From: Streptomyces erythrochromogenes | Lineage (GTDB): Bacteria; Actinomycetota; Actinomycetes; Streptomycetales; Streptomycetaceae | Length of the DNA stretch: 64,000 bases | NCBI RefSeq assembly: GCF_036170895.1 | Contig: NZ_CP108036.1 | Span: 3,968,001-4,032,000, forward strand | Direction: 5' to 3' | In this document: positions 18,394 to 27,569 of the stretch, one piece after another | Numbering within the stretch: position 1 is the stretch's first letter | How the letters are laid out: each line of letters begins with the position of its first letter | Position numbers and translations under genes: made by a program | The notes under the pieces: generated by a model | Told to the model about the DNA's origin: nothing | Seen by the model: only the letters and a program-made list of their open reading frames with translations | The model's database searches: none

Positions 18394-19965
18394 ATGGAAC
18401 AACTGCATCCGCACGACCCGCACCGCATCGGCCCCTACCGCCTGTTGTCCCGGCTCGGCGCCGGCGGCATGGGCCAGGTCTACCTCGCCCGCTCCGACCG
18501 CGGCCGCACCGTCGCGGTCAAGCTGGTCCACCCCGGGCTCGCCGCCCTCGAGGAGTTCCGCATCCGCTTCCGCCAGGAGGTCGCCGCCGCCCGCCGGGTC
18601 GGCGGCGAATGGACCGCCCCGGTCCTGGACGCCGACACCGAGGCCGCGACCCCCTGGTTCGCCACCGGCTACGTCGCCGGGCCGAGCCTGCGCCGGGTCG
18701 TCGCCCACGGCTTCGGCCCGCTGCCGGACCGTTCCGTGCGGATCCTGGCTGCGGGCCTCGCGCACGCCCTCACGGACATCCACCGGGCCGGCATCGTCCA
18801 CCGCGACCTGAAGCCCTCGAACGTCCTGATCACCCTCGACGGCCCCCGCGTCATCGACTTCGGCATCGCCCGCTGCCCCACCGGGTGCGGTGCCGGTCCG
18901 ACCCGGGTCGGCGACGTCATCGGCTCCCCCGGTTTCATGGCCCCCGAGCAGATCCGCGGAGAGCCGGTGACCGCCGCGTGCGACGTCTTCTGCCTCGGCG
19001 CGGTCCTGGCGTACGCGGCCACCGGGCGCCTGCCCTTCGGCGACGCGGAGCACCCCGGCGGCCTGGCGGCGCTCCTGCTGCGCAGCACCGAAGCGGAACC
19101 CGACCTGGCCGGCGTACCGGCGGAACTGCTCGACCTCGTACGGGACTGCCTGCACAGGGATCCGGGCGCGCGGCCCGGGCCCGCCGAGGTACTGGCCCGG
19201 GTCGGCGCCGACGACACCGTGGCCGACGGGAGGGCCCTGGAGCCGTGGCTGCCGACCCCGCTGGTGGCCCGGCTCGGGCGGCACGCCGTAGAGCTGCTGG
19301 ACCGCGAGGACGCCGGGCCGGACCGTGCGGTGCCGGCGCCGCCTCCGCTGCCGCCCTCCTACTCCGCGTACCCGCCGCTGGAACCGGAACCTCCGCCCAG
19401 GCCCTGGACGGCGTCCACGGCCCTGCTCCTCGCGGTGGCCGCGGTCGTGGCGGTCCTGTCCGCCGGCACGGTGTACGCGGTGATGAGCGGGGCCGAGGAT
19501 CCGCGCCCGCCCGTCACGAGTCCCCGTACGCCGGTGGCGGCCGGCTCCGGATCGCCTTCCGCTTCGGCCTCCGCTTCGGCTCTGGGTTCCGCTTCGGGGT
19601 CCGCTTCAGGGTTCGCTTCGGGGTCCGCGCACGTGGCCGGGCTCCTCCCCGAGGCCTACGTCGGCACCTGGCAGGCCGTCCGCGGCAGCCAGACCTGGCG
19701 GCTCACGCTCACGCGCGGCGGAGTCGGCGAACAGGTGATGTCCCTGGACGTCCAGGACCCCGGATTCGCCTGCTCCTGGACCGCGGCCCTGCACGGCGCC
19801 CCCGGCCCCGACCCCGTGGAGCTGGACGCCTCCACCGTCACCTCCGGCGCCCCGCCGACCTGCACGGCGGGCGGCCGGAGCCGGCTGCGGCTGCTGCCCG
19901 ACGGCGCCCTGCGCAGAGAGCTCGCGGGCAGTGACGGTCCCCCGCTCGACTACCGCAGGCAGTGA
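18394..19965 (+). CDS. Ser/Thr protein kinase (PknB type) with membrane anchor and extracellular domain
   Basis: A 523-residue Hanks-type kinase. The glycine loop LGAGGMGQVYLARS, the catalytic Lys in VAVKLVHPG, HRDLKPSNVLI, the DFG motif IDFGIAR and the APE motif GFMAPEQIRG are all intact. A Pro-rich juxtamembrane segment leads to one helix (ALLLAVAAVVAVLSAGTVYA), then an S/A/G repeat linker and a ~110-residue extracytoplasmic domain with two Cys (FACSW, PTCTAG). It should phosphorylate cytoplasmic targets in response to an outside cue. I chose the ATG at MEQLHPHDPHRIGPYR, preceded by a GGGAAGG, because the extra 34 codons of the longer frame look non-coding. Confidence 0.88.
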   Translation: MEQLHPHDPHRIGPYRLLSRLGAGGMGQVYLARSDRGRTVAVKLVHPGLAALEEFRIRFRQEVAAARRVGGEWTAPVLDADTEAATPWFATGYVAGPSLRRVVAHGFGPLPDRSVRILAAGLAHALTDIHRAGIVHRDLKPSNVLITLDGPRVIDFGIARCPTGCGAGPTRVGDVIGSPGFMAPEQIRGEPVTAACDVFCLGAVLAYAATGRLPFGDAEHPGGLAALLLRSTEAEPDLAGVPAELLDLVRDCLHRDPGARPGPAEVLARVGADDTVADGRALEPWLPTPLVARLGRHAVELLDREDAGPDRAVPAPPPLPPSYSAYPPLEPEPPPRPWTASTALLLAVAAVVAVLSAGTVYAVMSGAEDPRPPVTSPRTPVAAGSGSPSASASASALGSASGSASGFASGSAHVAGLLPEAYVGTWQAVRGSQTWRLTLTRGGVGEQVMSLDVQDPGFACSWTAALHGAPGPDPVELDASTVTSGAPPTCTAGGRSRLRLLPDGALRRELAGSDGPPLDYRRQ

Positions 19966-20045
19966 CCCGCACCGTTTGTGTCGAGGTCAATAAGCCTGCA
20001 GGCAAAGCTTGTTGGTCAGGACAGCGCTGTCGGACACTGCGGCAC

Positions 20046-20435
20046 ATGGAGCCGTTGAGGGTAGTGGCACGACTGTGGGAGCGGATCGAGGCACGCGACT
20101 GGGAAGGCGTGGCCGGGCTCATCGCCGAGGACGCCGTCATCGAATGGCCCGTGAGCGCCGAGCGCATCGTCGGGCGCGCCAACTTCATCGCCGTGAACAG
20201 CGACGACGGCGACGCGGACGAGAAGCCCGTGAGAGTGCTCCGGATCCTGGCCGACGGGGACCACGTCGTCACCGAGGTGGAGGTGCCCCAGGACCACGTC
20301 CTCTACCGGGCCGTCTCCCTGTGGACCGTGCGCGACGGGGAGGTCGTGGAGGCGAGGGAGTACTGGACCAGCCCCGGCCAGGACCCCGCCCCGCGCTGGC
20401 GGGCGGGATTCGTCGAGCCCCTGGCGGCGGACTGA
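20046..20435 (+). CDS. NTF2-like (SnoaL-type) small protein
   Basis: A 129-residue alpha+beta cone protein: N-terminal helix LRVVARLWERIEARDWEGVA, then AEDAVIEWPVSAERIVGR and a C-terminal sheet (LWTVRDGEVVEAREYW). This is the NTF2/SnoaL-like fold used by polyketide cyclases, isomerases and many ligand-binding proteins. The ATG at MEPLRVV fits the fold's normal start; the longer upstream frame overlaps the kinase stop and is not conserved. Substrate unknown. Confidence 0.75.
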   Translation: MEPLRVVARLWERIEARDWEGVAGLIAEDAVIEWPVSAERIVGRANFIAVNSDDGDADEKPVRVLRILADGDHVVTEVEVPQDHVLYRAVSLWTVRDGEVVEAREYWTSPGQDPAPRWRAGFVEPLAAD

Positions 20436-20490
20436 GGCCCGCGCTCACCGCTCACCGCTCACCGTCGCCACGCTTGGCCCGGCGCCCGGG

Positions 20491-20982
20491 TCAGGCCGTC
20501 GGCCCGGCCGGCCCGAGCCGGTCCAGCTCCTCGCCGATCGCCGCCCGCAGGGCGTCGTGGCGCGGAGCCAGCGCGTGCCGCTCGCCGCGCCAGCACTCCC
20601 GCTCGTACAGCCACACGGGCAGCCTGACGCGGTCGTCGGGTTCCCAGTCGTAGCGGGGCCAGATGTGGGCGTGGAGGTACGGGTCGGTGTTGCCGAGGAT
20701 CTCGATGTTCACCCGGCGGAAGGCCGGGTCGAGCCGCGCGCAGGCCCGCTCGACGGCCTCGGCCAGCCGCTCCAGGTCGGCGAGGTACGCCGTCCTGCGG
20801 GGCCGGGGCAGGTCCGAGAGGCGGGTGACGGCCGGGTCGTCGGTCAGCAGCACCGAGTATCCGGGGAGGAACTGCCGGTCCCCGATGACCGCGAATCCGG
20901 TGTCGAGGCGGCGCAGGACGGTCGGGTTCACCCCGCGGTGCGCGCTGCCGATGCGGTCGAGACGCCAGTCGCTCTCTGTCAC
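20491..20982 (-). CDS. HIT-like protein with variant histidine triad
   Basis: A 163-residue protein resembling HIT-family nucleotide hydrolases: RVNIEILGNTDPYLHAHIWPRY holds the motif, here H-A-H-I-W, so the third His is Trp. Upstream segments PGYSVLLTDDPAVTRLSDL match the fold's beta strands and the helix before the motif. The second His, the nucleophile in HIT enzymes, is kept. The GTG start has GGAG 8-9 bases upstream. Likely a nucleotide (Ap4A-like) or adenylyl-conjugate hydrolase; substrate unproven. Confidence 0.7.
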   Translation of the reverse strand: MTESDWRLDRIGSAHRGVNPTVLRRLDTGFAVIGDRQFLPGYSVLLTDDPAVTRLSDLPRPRRTAYLADLERLAEAVERACARLDPAFRRVNIEILGNTDPYLHAHIWPRYDWEPDDRVRLPVWLYERECWRGERHALAPRHDALRAAIGEELDRLGPAGPTA

Positions 20983-21196
20983 CGATGAACTCCAAGTTGC
21001 CTGATTTGGAAGGGCGTTGGGCGCCACGCCGGTGCGCACCGGTGCGGCGTCGTGCCTCTGAAGTATTTCCCGTCATACCTAAGAGCTACGTACGAACACG
21101 GCTCCGTGGCGGGACGCCGACCAGGGGCTCGGATTTCTAACTTCGGTAGCGGAGAGGGGCACTGACGCCCCTTCCGGGAGACCGAAGGAACACACC

Positions 21197-22252
21197 ATGG
21201 CCACGGGGACGGCACGGACGGCGGACACGGCACGGGCCGCGGATGCGGTGAGCGCCAGGGAGGAAGACGGCGCGGGGGAGGCCGGGTTCGGCTCCGGGAG
21301 GCCGGACGGCGCGCGTGGCGGGCGGCTGCGCCGCACGCTGCTGGCCTCGCTGGTCGCGGCGGCCGTGATAGTTCCCGTGTCCGCCGCCGCCTCCGCGCAG
21401 GCACCCGCCCCGGCGCCCGCCGTGTTCGCCGAGGGCGCCCCGCCCCAGAGCCGCTATGCCGCCAACCGCGACAACATCGCCGAGGCGGTCCGGATGGCCC
21501 AGGACGCCGACCGCTCCGGCCGGGCCGGCCGGCTGCGGGCCATGGCGGCGGCCGGCACGGCACAGTTCCTCGCCTTCGACGGCCGCGGCGGGGGCCGGGC
21601 CGTCGAGGTGTTCGGCGAGCTGGAGACCGCCGACCGGATCGCCGTCCTGGTGCCCGGCTCGGACACCACCCTCGACACGTACGAGAGGTTCCGGTCCGGA
21701 GCGGTCGCCCTCCGGCAGCGCCTCCAGACCGGGCATGCGCGCACCGCCGTGGTTGCCTGGCTCGGGTACGACACCCCGGGCACGGTCAGCACGACCGTGC
21801 TGACCGCCGGCCGGGCGGACGAGGCCGCGGCCGAACTGGGGCCGTTCCTGGACCGGTTGCGGGACATGGCCGCGCCCGGTGCCCGGATCTCGCTGCTCTG
21901 CCACTCCTACGGCTCCGTCGTCTGCGCACGGACCGTGACGGGAGCCGCCGTCGGCGACGTGGTCCTCTTCGGCAGTCCGGGCACAGGGGCCGGATCCGCC
22001 CGGGAGCTGCCGACCGCGGCCCGGGTCTGGGCCGGCCGGGGCGGCGCCGACTGGATAGCCGGCGTGCCGCACGTCCGGCTCGGCGGACTCGGCTTCGGCA
22101 CCGACCCGGTCGACCCCGCCTTCGGGGCGCGGGCCTTCGCCGCCGGATCCGGCGGCCACAGCGACTACCTCAAGCCGGGCACCCGGTCCCTCGACGCACT
22201 GGCGGCCATCGTCCTCGGCAGCGCTCCCGCCCAGGAGGCCGGGCATGCGTGA
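21197..22252 (+). CDS. Membrane-anchored or secreted alpha/beta hydrolase (DUF1023-like)
   Basis: A 351-residue protein. A long N-terminal region leads into a hydrophobic segment (LLASLVAAAVIVPVSAAASA, about residues 50-69) that could be a signal or anchor, so the hydrolase domain faces outward. The nucleophile elbow is LLCHSYGSVVCA, with further core segments VLVPGSDTTLDTY and FGSPGTGAG; the likely catalytic His is in SGGHSDYLKPG. The domain resembles DUF1023-type hydrolases. It starts an operon continuing with an acyltransferase and a two-component pair through 8-, 8- and 4-base overlaps, so it may modify an envelope component also handled by the acyltransferase. Confidence 0.8.
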   Translation: MATGTARTADTARAADAVSAREEDGAGEAGFGSGRPDGARGGRLRRTLLASLVAAAVIVPVSAAASAQAPAPAPAVFAEGAPPQSRYAANRDNIAEAVRMAQDADRSGRAGRLRAMAAAGTAQFLAFDGRGGGRAVEVFGELETADRIAVLVPGSDTTLDTYERFRSGAVALRQRLQTGHARTAVVAWLGYDTPGTVSTTVLTAGRADEAAAELGPFLDRLRDMAAPGARISLLCHSYGSVVCARTVTGAAVGDVVLFGSPGTGAGSARELPTAARVWAGRGGADWIAGVPHVRLGGLGFGTDPVDPAFGARAFAAGSGGHSDYLKPGTRSLDALAAIVLGSAPAQEAGHA

Positions 22253-23435
22253 GCTCCGCGCCCGCTGGTCCGCTCTGGCGGCGGGTATCGACGCGGCCAC
22301 GCCGGCCGGCCGGGACCGGGCCGTGGACGCGCTCCGGGCCCTCGCGATCCTCGGCGTGGTCCTCGGCCACTGGCTGGTCACCTCGCTGACCGCCGCCGAC
22401 GGCGGTCTGCACGGCACCAGCCCGCTGGCGCACATGCCCTGGCTGGCCCCGGTTTCCTGGGTGTTCCAGACGCTGGCTGTCTTCTTCCTGGTCGGCGGCC
22501 ATGTCGCAGCCCTCGGGTACGCCTCGGCGCGCGAGCGGGGCATCACGTACGGAGCCTGGGTCGGGCAGAGGCTGGGCAGGCTGTTCCGCCCGGTCGCCGC
22601 GGTGCTCGTCCTCTGGACGGTCGTGGCGGGCGGAATGCTCGTCGGTGGGGCGGAGTTCGACACCGTGCGGACGCTGGTGAAGCTGGTCCTGTCGCCGCTG
22701 TGGTTCCTGCTGGTGTTCGCCGCGCTGACCGCCTCGACTCCACTGGTGGCCCGGCTCGGCCCGGTGTGGCCGGCCGCCGTGGTGGCGGGCGTCGACCTGT
22801 GGCGCTTCGGGCTGGGCGGGCCGGAGTGGATCGGGTGGGTCAACGTGGCCGCGGGCTGGCTGGTCCCCTTCACGCTGGGCGCCGCGTGGTCGCGCGGAGC
22901 CCTCGCGCGGCGCGGCCGGCTGCTCCTCCTGGTCGGCGTCGCCGCCGCGGCCACCGCCGCGCTGGTCCTGTGGGGCGGGTATCCGGCCTCCATGGTGGGG
23001 GTGCCGGGGGCGGCCGTCTCGAACCTCAACCCGCCGACGCTGGCGGCGGTCGCGTTCGGACTGGCCCAGTGCGGGCTGGCCCTGCTGGCCCGCGACCGGC
23101 TGGCCCGGCTCATGCGCAGGCCGGCGGCCTGGGCGAAGGTGGCTCTGGTGAACCTCTCCGCCATGACGATCTTCCTATGGCACCAGACCGCCATGATGGC
23201 CGTCACCGCCCTCGGACTGCTGGTCCCGGCCCGCCTGCCCGGGCTGCACACCGCGCCCGACTCGGTGGGCTGGATAGTGGCCCGGGTGGGGTGGCTGCCG
23301 GTGTTCGCGGCCGCGCTGGGGCTGTGCTGGGCAGCGTTCCGCACCCACGAACAGGCCCGGGGTTCCCGGCCGGCCACGGTCACGGCCGCCCGCTCCGTGC
23401 CGGGCACTTCCGTCGAGGAGATCACCCATGCCTAG
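22245..23435 (+). CDS. Acyltransferase family 3 integral membrane protein
   Basis: A 396-residue membrane protein with about ten helices. The N-terminal ALRALAILGVVLGHWLVTSL has the conserved His of acyltransferase-3 (OafA/NodX-type) enzymes, which O-acylate sugars or lipids at the membrane; late in the protein FLWHQTAMMAVTALGLL is another conserved family segment. It overlaps the upstream hydrolase and the downstream histidine kinase by 8 bases each, so the four genes are translated as a block. Substrate unknown; the paired hydrolase suggests addition and removal of an acyl group. Confidence 0.85.
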   Translation: MRELRARWSALAAGIDAATPAGRDRAVDALRALAILGVVLGHWLVTSLTAADGGLHGTSPLAHMPWLAPVSWVFQTLAVFFLVGGHVAALGYASARERGITYGAWVGQRLGRLFRPVAAVLVLWTVVAGGMLVGGAEFDTVRTLVKLVLSPLWFLLVFAALTASTPLVARLGPVWPAAVVAGVDLWRFGLGGPEWIGWVNVAAGWLVPFTLGAAWSRGALARRGRLLLLVGVAAAATAALVLWGGYPASMVGVPGAAVSNLNPPTLAAVAFGLAQCGLALLARDRLARLMRRPAAWAKVALVNLSAMTIFLWHQTAMMAVTALGLLVPARLPGLHTAPDSVGWIVARVGWLPVFAAALGLCWAAFRTHEQARGSRPATVTAARSVPGTSVEEITHA

Positions 23436-24789
23436 GCTGGCCGACGTGAACGAGCAGCGCGTGCCCCCGGCCGAGCCGGCGCCCTCCGATGCCGTCAAGG
23501 GGGCCTCACCGAGCCTGGCGTTGGCCCTGGAGCTGTTCACCCTGCGGCGCGATCCCCTTCCCCGGATGGGCCGCCCGCGGTGGCTGGCGCGGCTGCCGCA
23601 CGCACTCGTCGCCTACGCGGCCATGTTCTTCGGGTTCCTCACCACCGAGCAGCTCATGGACCACTACCACGTCAAAGGCGGCCCGCCGCTGGCCGTCGCG
23701 CTCCTGACGGCGCTGTCCATCTGGCTCGCGATGTTCCGCCCGATCGCCGCCTGGTGGCTGGGGCTGCTCGCCGCAGGCTGGATCGCCTGGATGATCCACG
23801 ACAACGTGGGGCAGGGCCAGACCTGGCCCTGGACGCCCGGCGGGATCTTCGCGTTCGCCCCCGTGCTGCTGCTCGTCGCCCTCCGGGTGCCGCCGCGGGT
23901 GACCATATGGGTCGTCGGCATCTCCGTCGCCCTCACCGGGGCGGCCGAGGTGGCCTTCCATCCGGACGGAAGCCAGATCTCCTCGATGGGGGCCACCGTC
24001 CTCTTCGGCTTCGTCGGGCTCCTCGGGTACGCGCTGCGCGCCCTGCGGCTGGCCCGTGGCGAACTGGTCGAGCAGGAGACGCTCACCGCGGAGGAGCGGG
24101 CCCGGCGCACCCTGCTGGAGGAGCGCAGCCGCATCGCCCGCGAGCTGCACGACGTCGTCGCGCACCACATGTCGGTGATCTCCATCCAGGCGCAGGTCGC
24201 CCCGCACCTCGTGGACAACCCGTCCGAGGAGCTCAAGGAGAACCTGGCGGGCATCCGGGAGAACGCGCTGGAGGCCCTCACGGAGCTGCGCCGGGTGCTG
24301 GGGGTGCTGCGCTCCGAACAGCCCGGCGATCCGGCGGCCCCGCAGCATCCGCAGCCGACCCTCGCCGAGTTGGACGGCCTCGTGGACAACGTGCGGGGGG
24401 CGGGACTGGAGGTCACCACCGAGGTCGCGGGCGTCCGCCGGTCGCTGGCACCCGGCGTCGAGCTCACCGCGTACCGGATCGTGCAGGAGGCCCTGAGCAA
24501 CTGCCTGCGCCACGCCCCCGGTTCGCAGGTGGAGGTCGGCGTCGCGTACGGGCCGCGCGAGCTGCACCTTTGTGTCGCCAACAGCGCGCCGACCCGGCCG
24601 GCCCCGCCCTCGCAGGGAGCGGGGCACGGCCTGCTGGGGATGCGGGAGCGGGCAGGCATGCTGGGTGGCGAACTGGCCGCGGGCCCGCGCCCCGACGGCG
24701 GGTACGAGGTCAGCGCAGTGCTCCCGATGGATCCGCAGAACCCGCCCGCCGGCACCGGCACCGGCACCGAGACGAAGAAGGCACCATGA
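23428..24789 (+). CDS. Two-component sensor histidine kinase (NarL-class partner, HisKA_3)
   Basis: A 453-residue kinase. The N-terminal half has about six membrane helices (HALVAYAAMFFGFL and following). The dimerisation/phosphoacceptor domain has the His in ARELHDVVAHHMSVISIQ (about residue 240), and the ATPase domain carries YRIVQEALSNCLRHAPG and GHGLLGMRERAGMLGG. It autophosphorylates and passes phosphate to the response regulator whose start overlaps its stop by 4 bases. The multi-helix sensor suggests detection of a membrane or lipid signal. It is clearly paralogous to the kinase at 25546. Confidence 0.92.
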   Translation: MPRLADVNEQRVPPAEPAPSDAVKGASPSLALALELFTLRRDPLPRMGRPRWLARLPHALVAYAAMFFGFLTTEQLMDHYHVKGGPPLAVALLTALSIWLAMFRPIAAWWLGLLAAGWIAWMIHDNVGQGQTWPWTPGGIFAFAPVLLLVALRVPPRVTIWVVGISVALTGAAEVAFHPDGSQISSMGATVLFGFVGLLGYALRALRLARGELVEQETLTAEERARRTLLEERSRIARELHDVVAHHMSVISIQAQVAPHLVDNPSEELKENLAGIRENALEALTELRRVLGVLRSEQPGDPAAPQHPQPTLAELDGLVDNVRGAGLEVTTEVAGVRRSLAPGVELTAYRIVQEALSNCLRHAPGSQVEVGVAYGPRELHLCVANSAPTRPAPPSQGAGHGLLGMRERAGMLGGELAAGPRPDGGYEVSAVLPMDPQNPPAGTGTGTETKKAP

Positions 24790-25457
24790 GCACCCCGATC
24801 AAGGTGATGATCGCCGACGACCAGATGATGGTGCGGCAGGGCTTCACCGTGCTCCTCAACGCCCAGCCCGACATAGAGGTCGTGGGGCAGGCGGTGGACG
24901 GGGCGGACGCCGTCGCGAAGGTCGCCGAGCTGGCCCCGGACGTGGTGCTGATGGACATCCGCATGCCGGGCATGGGCGGTATCGAGGCCACGTCCGTGAT
25001 CACCCGCGTTCCCGACGCCGAGGTGAAGGTGCTCGTCCTGACCACCTTCGACCTCGACGAGTACGTGTACGAGGCGCTGCGGGCCGGGGCCTCCGGGTTC
25101 CTGTTGAAGGACGCGTCCGCCGATCAGCTCGCGGAGGCGGTGCGGGTGGTGGCGGCCGGTGAGGCGCTGCTGTCGCCGAACATCACGAAGCGGCTGATCA
25201 CGGAGTTCTCCCGGCTGGGGGCGCCGCGCGCGCCGTCGCGGGCCCGGATCGACGTGCTGACCGAGCGGGAGACCGAGGTGCTGTCGCTGATCGCCCAGGG
25301 CCTGTCGAACGCGGAGATCTCCGAGCACCTCGTCCTGGCCGAGCAGACGGTGAAGACCCATGTGAGCCGGATCCTGGTGAAGCTCGGCCTGCGGGACCGC
25401 ACGCAGGCGGCGGTGTTCGCGTACGAGAGCGGTCTGATCCGTCCGACGGGCTACTGA
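24786..25457 (+). CDS. NarL/FixJ-type response regulator
   Basis: A 223-residue regulator. The receiver domain has IADDQMMVRQGF (acidic pocket), the phosphoacceptor Asp in PDVVLMDIRMPGMGG, the Thr in VLVLTTFDLDEYV and the Lys in FLLKDASADQL. The C-terminal LuxR-type helix-turn-helix is LTERETEVLSLIAQGLSNAE to VKTHVSRILVKLGLRDRT. All phosphorylation residues are intact. Partner of the kinase just upstream (ATGA overlap). Likely targets include its own operon, though no operator was identified. Confidence 0.93.
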   Translation: MSTPIKVMIADDQMMVRQGFTVLLNAQPDIEVVGQAVDGADAVAKVAELAPDVVLMDIRMPGMGGIEATSVITRVPDAEVKVLVLTTFDLDEYVYEALRAGASGFLLKDASADQLAEAVRVVAAGEALLSPNITKRLITEFSRLGAPRAPSRARIDVLTERETEVLSLIAQGLSNAEISEHLVLAEQTVKTHVSRILVKLGLRDRTQAAVFAYESGLIRPTGY

Positions 25458-25545
25458 CGGACCCGTGTAGTACTTGAGAGGGACCCGGAGAAATCCCCAT
25501 CAGCGGCGACGCGGACGAAGCCGGTACAGACCTACGGTTGTGCGT

Positions 25546-26883
25546 ATGACCGAGACGACCACCGGGGGGACAGCCCGGACGCCTGAGTTCCGACTGGCAT
25601 CGGAGGTGATCGCGACCCTGCGCCAGGACCTCGTCACCGATGCCTTCGCCTACCGGCCGCTGCCGCCGGCGGGGGCCCCGGGGCGCTTCTCGCGGCGGCT
25701 CCCCAAGGGGATACGACGGCATGCGCCGTGGCGGCAGCATGCGGCGGTGGGGGCGCTGGCCTTCCTCGCCGTGCTCTTCACCATGGAGGGGCAGTCGAGC
25801 TACCTGGGCGATCTGGGCCAGCTCGTCATGGGGCTGATAGCCGCGGTTCCCGTCCTCATGACGCTGGTACGGCCGGTCGGCGCGTGGTGGGCGGCCGTCG
25901 CGATGACGGTGGTGCTGGCCGCCCTCGGTGAGGGCGTCAGCTGGCCCTGGACCCCGGGCGCGTTCTTCTCCTACATCGTGGTCATGGTCGTCGTCACGCT
26001 GCGGACCGGGCCCCGGGTGGCAGCGTGGATGTGGGCGCTGACCCTCGCGCTGGGCGCCGCGATCTCCGTGGTGTTCACCGGCGAGTGGGGGTCGAACGCG
26101 CCGGAGATGGCGGTGACGTCGGCGTTCGCCCTGGTGATCGCCGGCAGCATCCAGATACGCCGGCACGCCAAGGCGGAGGTGAGCGCACAGCAGGAGGTCA
26201 CGGCCGTCGAGCGGGACAAGCGGACGCTGCTGGAGGAGCGGACCACGATCGCGCGGGAGCTGCACGACGTGGTGGCCCACCACATGTCGGTGGTGGCGAT
26301 CCAGGCGGAGGCCGCTCCGTACCGGGTGAAGAACCCGCCGCCGGAGCTGGAGGCGGCGTTCGTCACCATCCGGGAGAACGCGGTGGCGGCCCTGACGGAG
26401 CTGCGGCGGGTGCTGGGCGTGGTGCGCTCCGCGGACTACGAGGCGCCGGACGCCCCGCAGCCGACGCTGGCCTCGCTGGACGGGCTGCTGGCCAATGTGC
26501 GCGAGGCCGGGCTGAGCGTGGAGAAGACGATCACGGGCGCGGTGCGGGAGCTGCCGCAGGGCGTGGAGCTGTCGGCGTACCGGATCATCCAGGAGGCCCT
26601 GAGCAACACCCTGCGGCACGCGCCGGGCGCGTCGGCCGGGGTGGAGGTGTCCTACGTGCTGGGCGGCCTGGGCATACGGGTCGTCAACGAGGCGCCGACC
26701 GGGGATGTGCGGCCCTCGCCGGGGGCCGGCCACGGGATCACCGGGATGCGGGAGCGGGTGGCCATGCTGGAGGGGGAGATGACGGCCGCCCGGACGGAGT
26801 CCGGCGGGTACGAGGTCGCGGTGTTCATTCCGGTGCGCAACCGTCCCGAGCCGGTGCCCGAGCCGCAGGAGGGGACGGTATGA
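25546..26883 (+). CDS. Second sensor histidine kinase, paralog of the upstream kinase
   Basis: A 445-residue kinase closely parallel to the one ending at 24789: membrane N-terminal half (VGALAFLAVLFTMEG, LVMGLIAAVPVLMTLVRP, AVAMTVVLAALGEG), phosphoacceptor His in ARELHDVVAHHMSVVAIQ and ATPase segments YRIIQEALSNTLRHAPG and GHGITGMRERVAMLEG. I chose the ATG at MTETTTGGTARTP; the longer frame begins in the intergenic region. The 88-base gap before it probably holds its own promoter. It overlaps its response regulator by 4 bases. The similarity of both pairs points to tandem duplication with divergence of the sensor half. Confidence 0.92.
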   Translation: MTETTTGGTARTPEFRLASEVIATLRQDLVTDAFAYRPLPPAGAPGRFSRRLPKGIRRHAPWRQHAAVGALAFLAVLFTMEGQSSYLGDLGQLVMGLIAAVPVLMTLVRPVGAWWAAVAMTVVLAALGEGVSWPWTPGAFFSYIVVMVVVTLRTGPRVAAWMWALTLALGAAISVVFTGEWGSNAPEMAVTSAFALVIAGSIQIRRHAKAEVSAQQEVTAVERDKRTLLEERTTIARELHDVVAHHMSVVAIQAEAAPYRVKNPPPELEAAFVTIRENAVAALTELRRVLGVVRSADYEAPDAPQPTLASLDGLLANVREAGLSVEKTITGAVRELPQGVELSAYRIIQEALSNTLRHAPGASAGVEVSYVLGGLGIRVVNEAPTGDVRPSPGAGHGITGMRERVAMLEGEMTAARTESGGYEVAVFIPVRNRPEPVPEPQEGTV

Positions 26884-27539
26884 CGATCAGGGTGCTGATC
26901 GTCGACGACCAGATGATGGTCCGCGAGGGGTTCTCCGTTCTGCTGAACGCCATGGACGGCATCGAGGTGGTGGGCGAGGCGGTCGACGGCCGGGAGGCCA
27001 TCGCGCAGGTGGCGGCGCTGCGGCCGGACGTGGTGCTGATGGACATCCGGATGCCGCAGATGAACGGCCTGGAGGCGACGCGGGAGATCGTGGCCTCGGA
27101 CACGGACGCGAAGGTGCTGGTCCTGACGACCTTCGACCTCGACGAGTACGTGTACCAGGCGCTGCGGGCGGGGGCCTCCGGGTTCCTGCTGAAGGACGCT
27201 TCGGCCCGTCAGCTGGCCGACGGAGTACGGGTGGTGGCGGCCGGCGAGGCCCTGTTGGCGCCATCGGTGACGAAGCGGCTCATAGCGGAGTTCTCGAAGA
27301 TCTCCGAGGCGCGCAGGCTCGCGGACCCGGCGGGGGTGGGCGAGCTGACGGAGCGGGAGACGGAGGTGCTGGTCCTGATCGCGCAGGGCCTGTCCAACGC
27401 GGAGATAGCCGACCGGCTGATCGTCGCGGAGTCCACGATCAAGACCCATGTGAGCCGGATCCTGGTGAAGCTGGGTCTGCGGGACCGGACGCAGGCGGCG
27501 GTGTTCGCCTATGAGACCCGCCTGGTGACACCGGCCTGA
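26880..27539 (+). CDS. Second NarL/FixJ-type response regulator
   Basis: A 219-residue regulator with receiver residues IVDDQMMVREGF, PDVVLMDIRMPQMNG, VLTTFDLDEYV and LLKDASARQL and a LuxR-type DNA-binding domain (LTERETEVLVLIAQGLSNAE; IKTHVSRILVKLGL). It is strongly similar along its length to the regulator at 24786-25457, including the recognition helix, so the two may bind overlapping promoters; cross-talk between the two systems is possible. Its start overlaps the kinase stop by 4 bases. Confidence 0.93.
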   Translation: MTIRVLIVDDQMMVREGFSVLLNAMDGIEVVGEAVDGREAIAQVAALRPDVVLMDIRMPQMNGLEATREIVASDTDAKVLVLTTFDLDEYVYQALRAGASGFLLKDASARQLADGVRVVAAGEALLAPSVTKRLIAEFSKISEARRLADPAGVGELTERETEVLVLIAQGLSNAEIADRLIVAESTIKTHVSRILVKLGLRDRTQAAVFAYETRLVTPA

Positions 27540-27569
27540 TCCGGAGGGCCGAGCGCTTACTCTGCGGGG

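Noticed and set aside
20442..20463. GCTCACC tandem triplicate between the NTF2-like and HIT-like genes
   Set aside because: Only three 7-base copies between convergent stops; a trivial repeat with no structural or regulatory context.
21137..23425. 762-codon minus-strand frame opposite the hydrolase and acyltransferase
   Set aside because: Spans two genes with clear motifs on the other strand and has Arg/Ser/Thr shadow composition.
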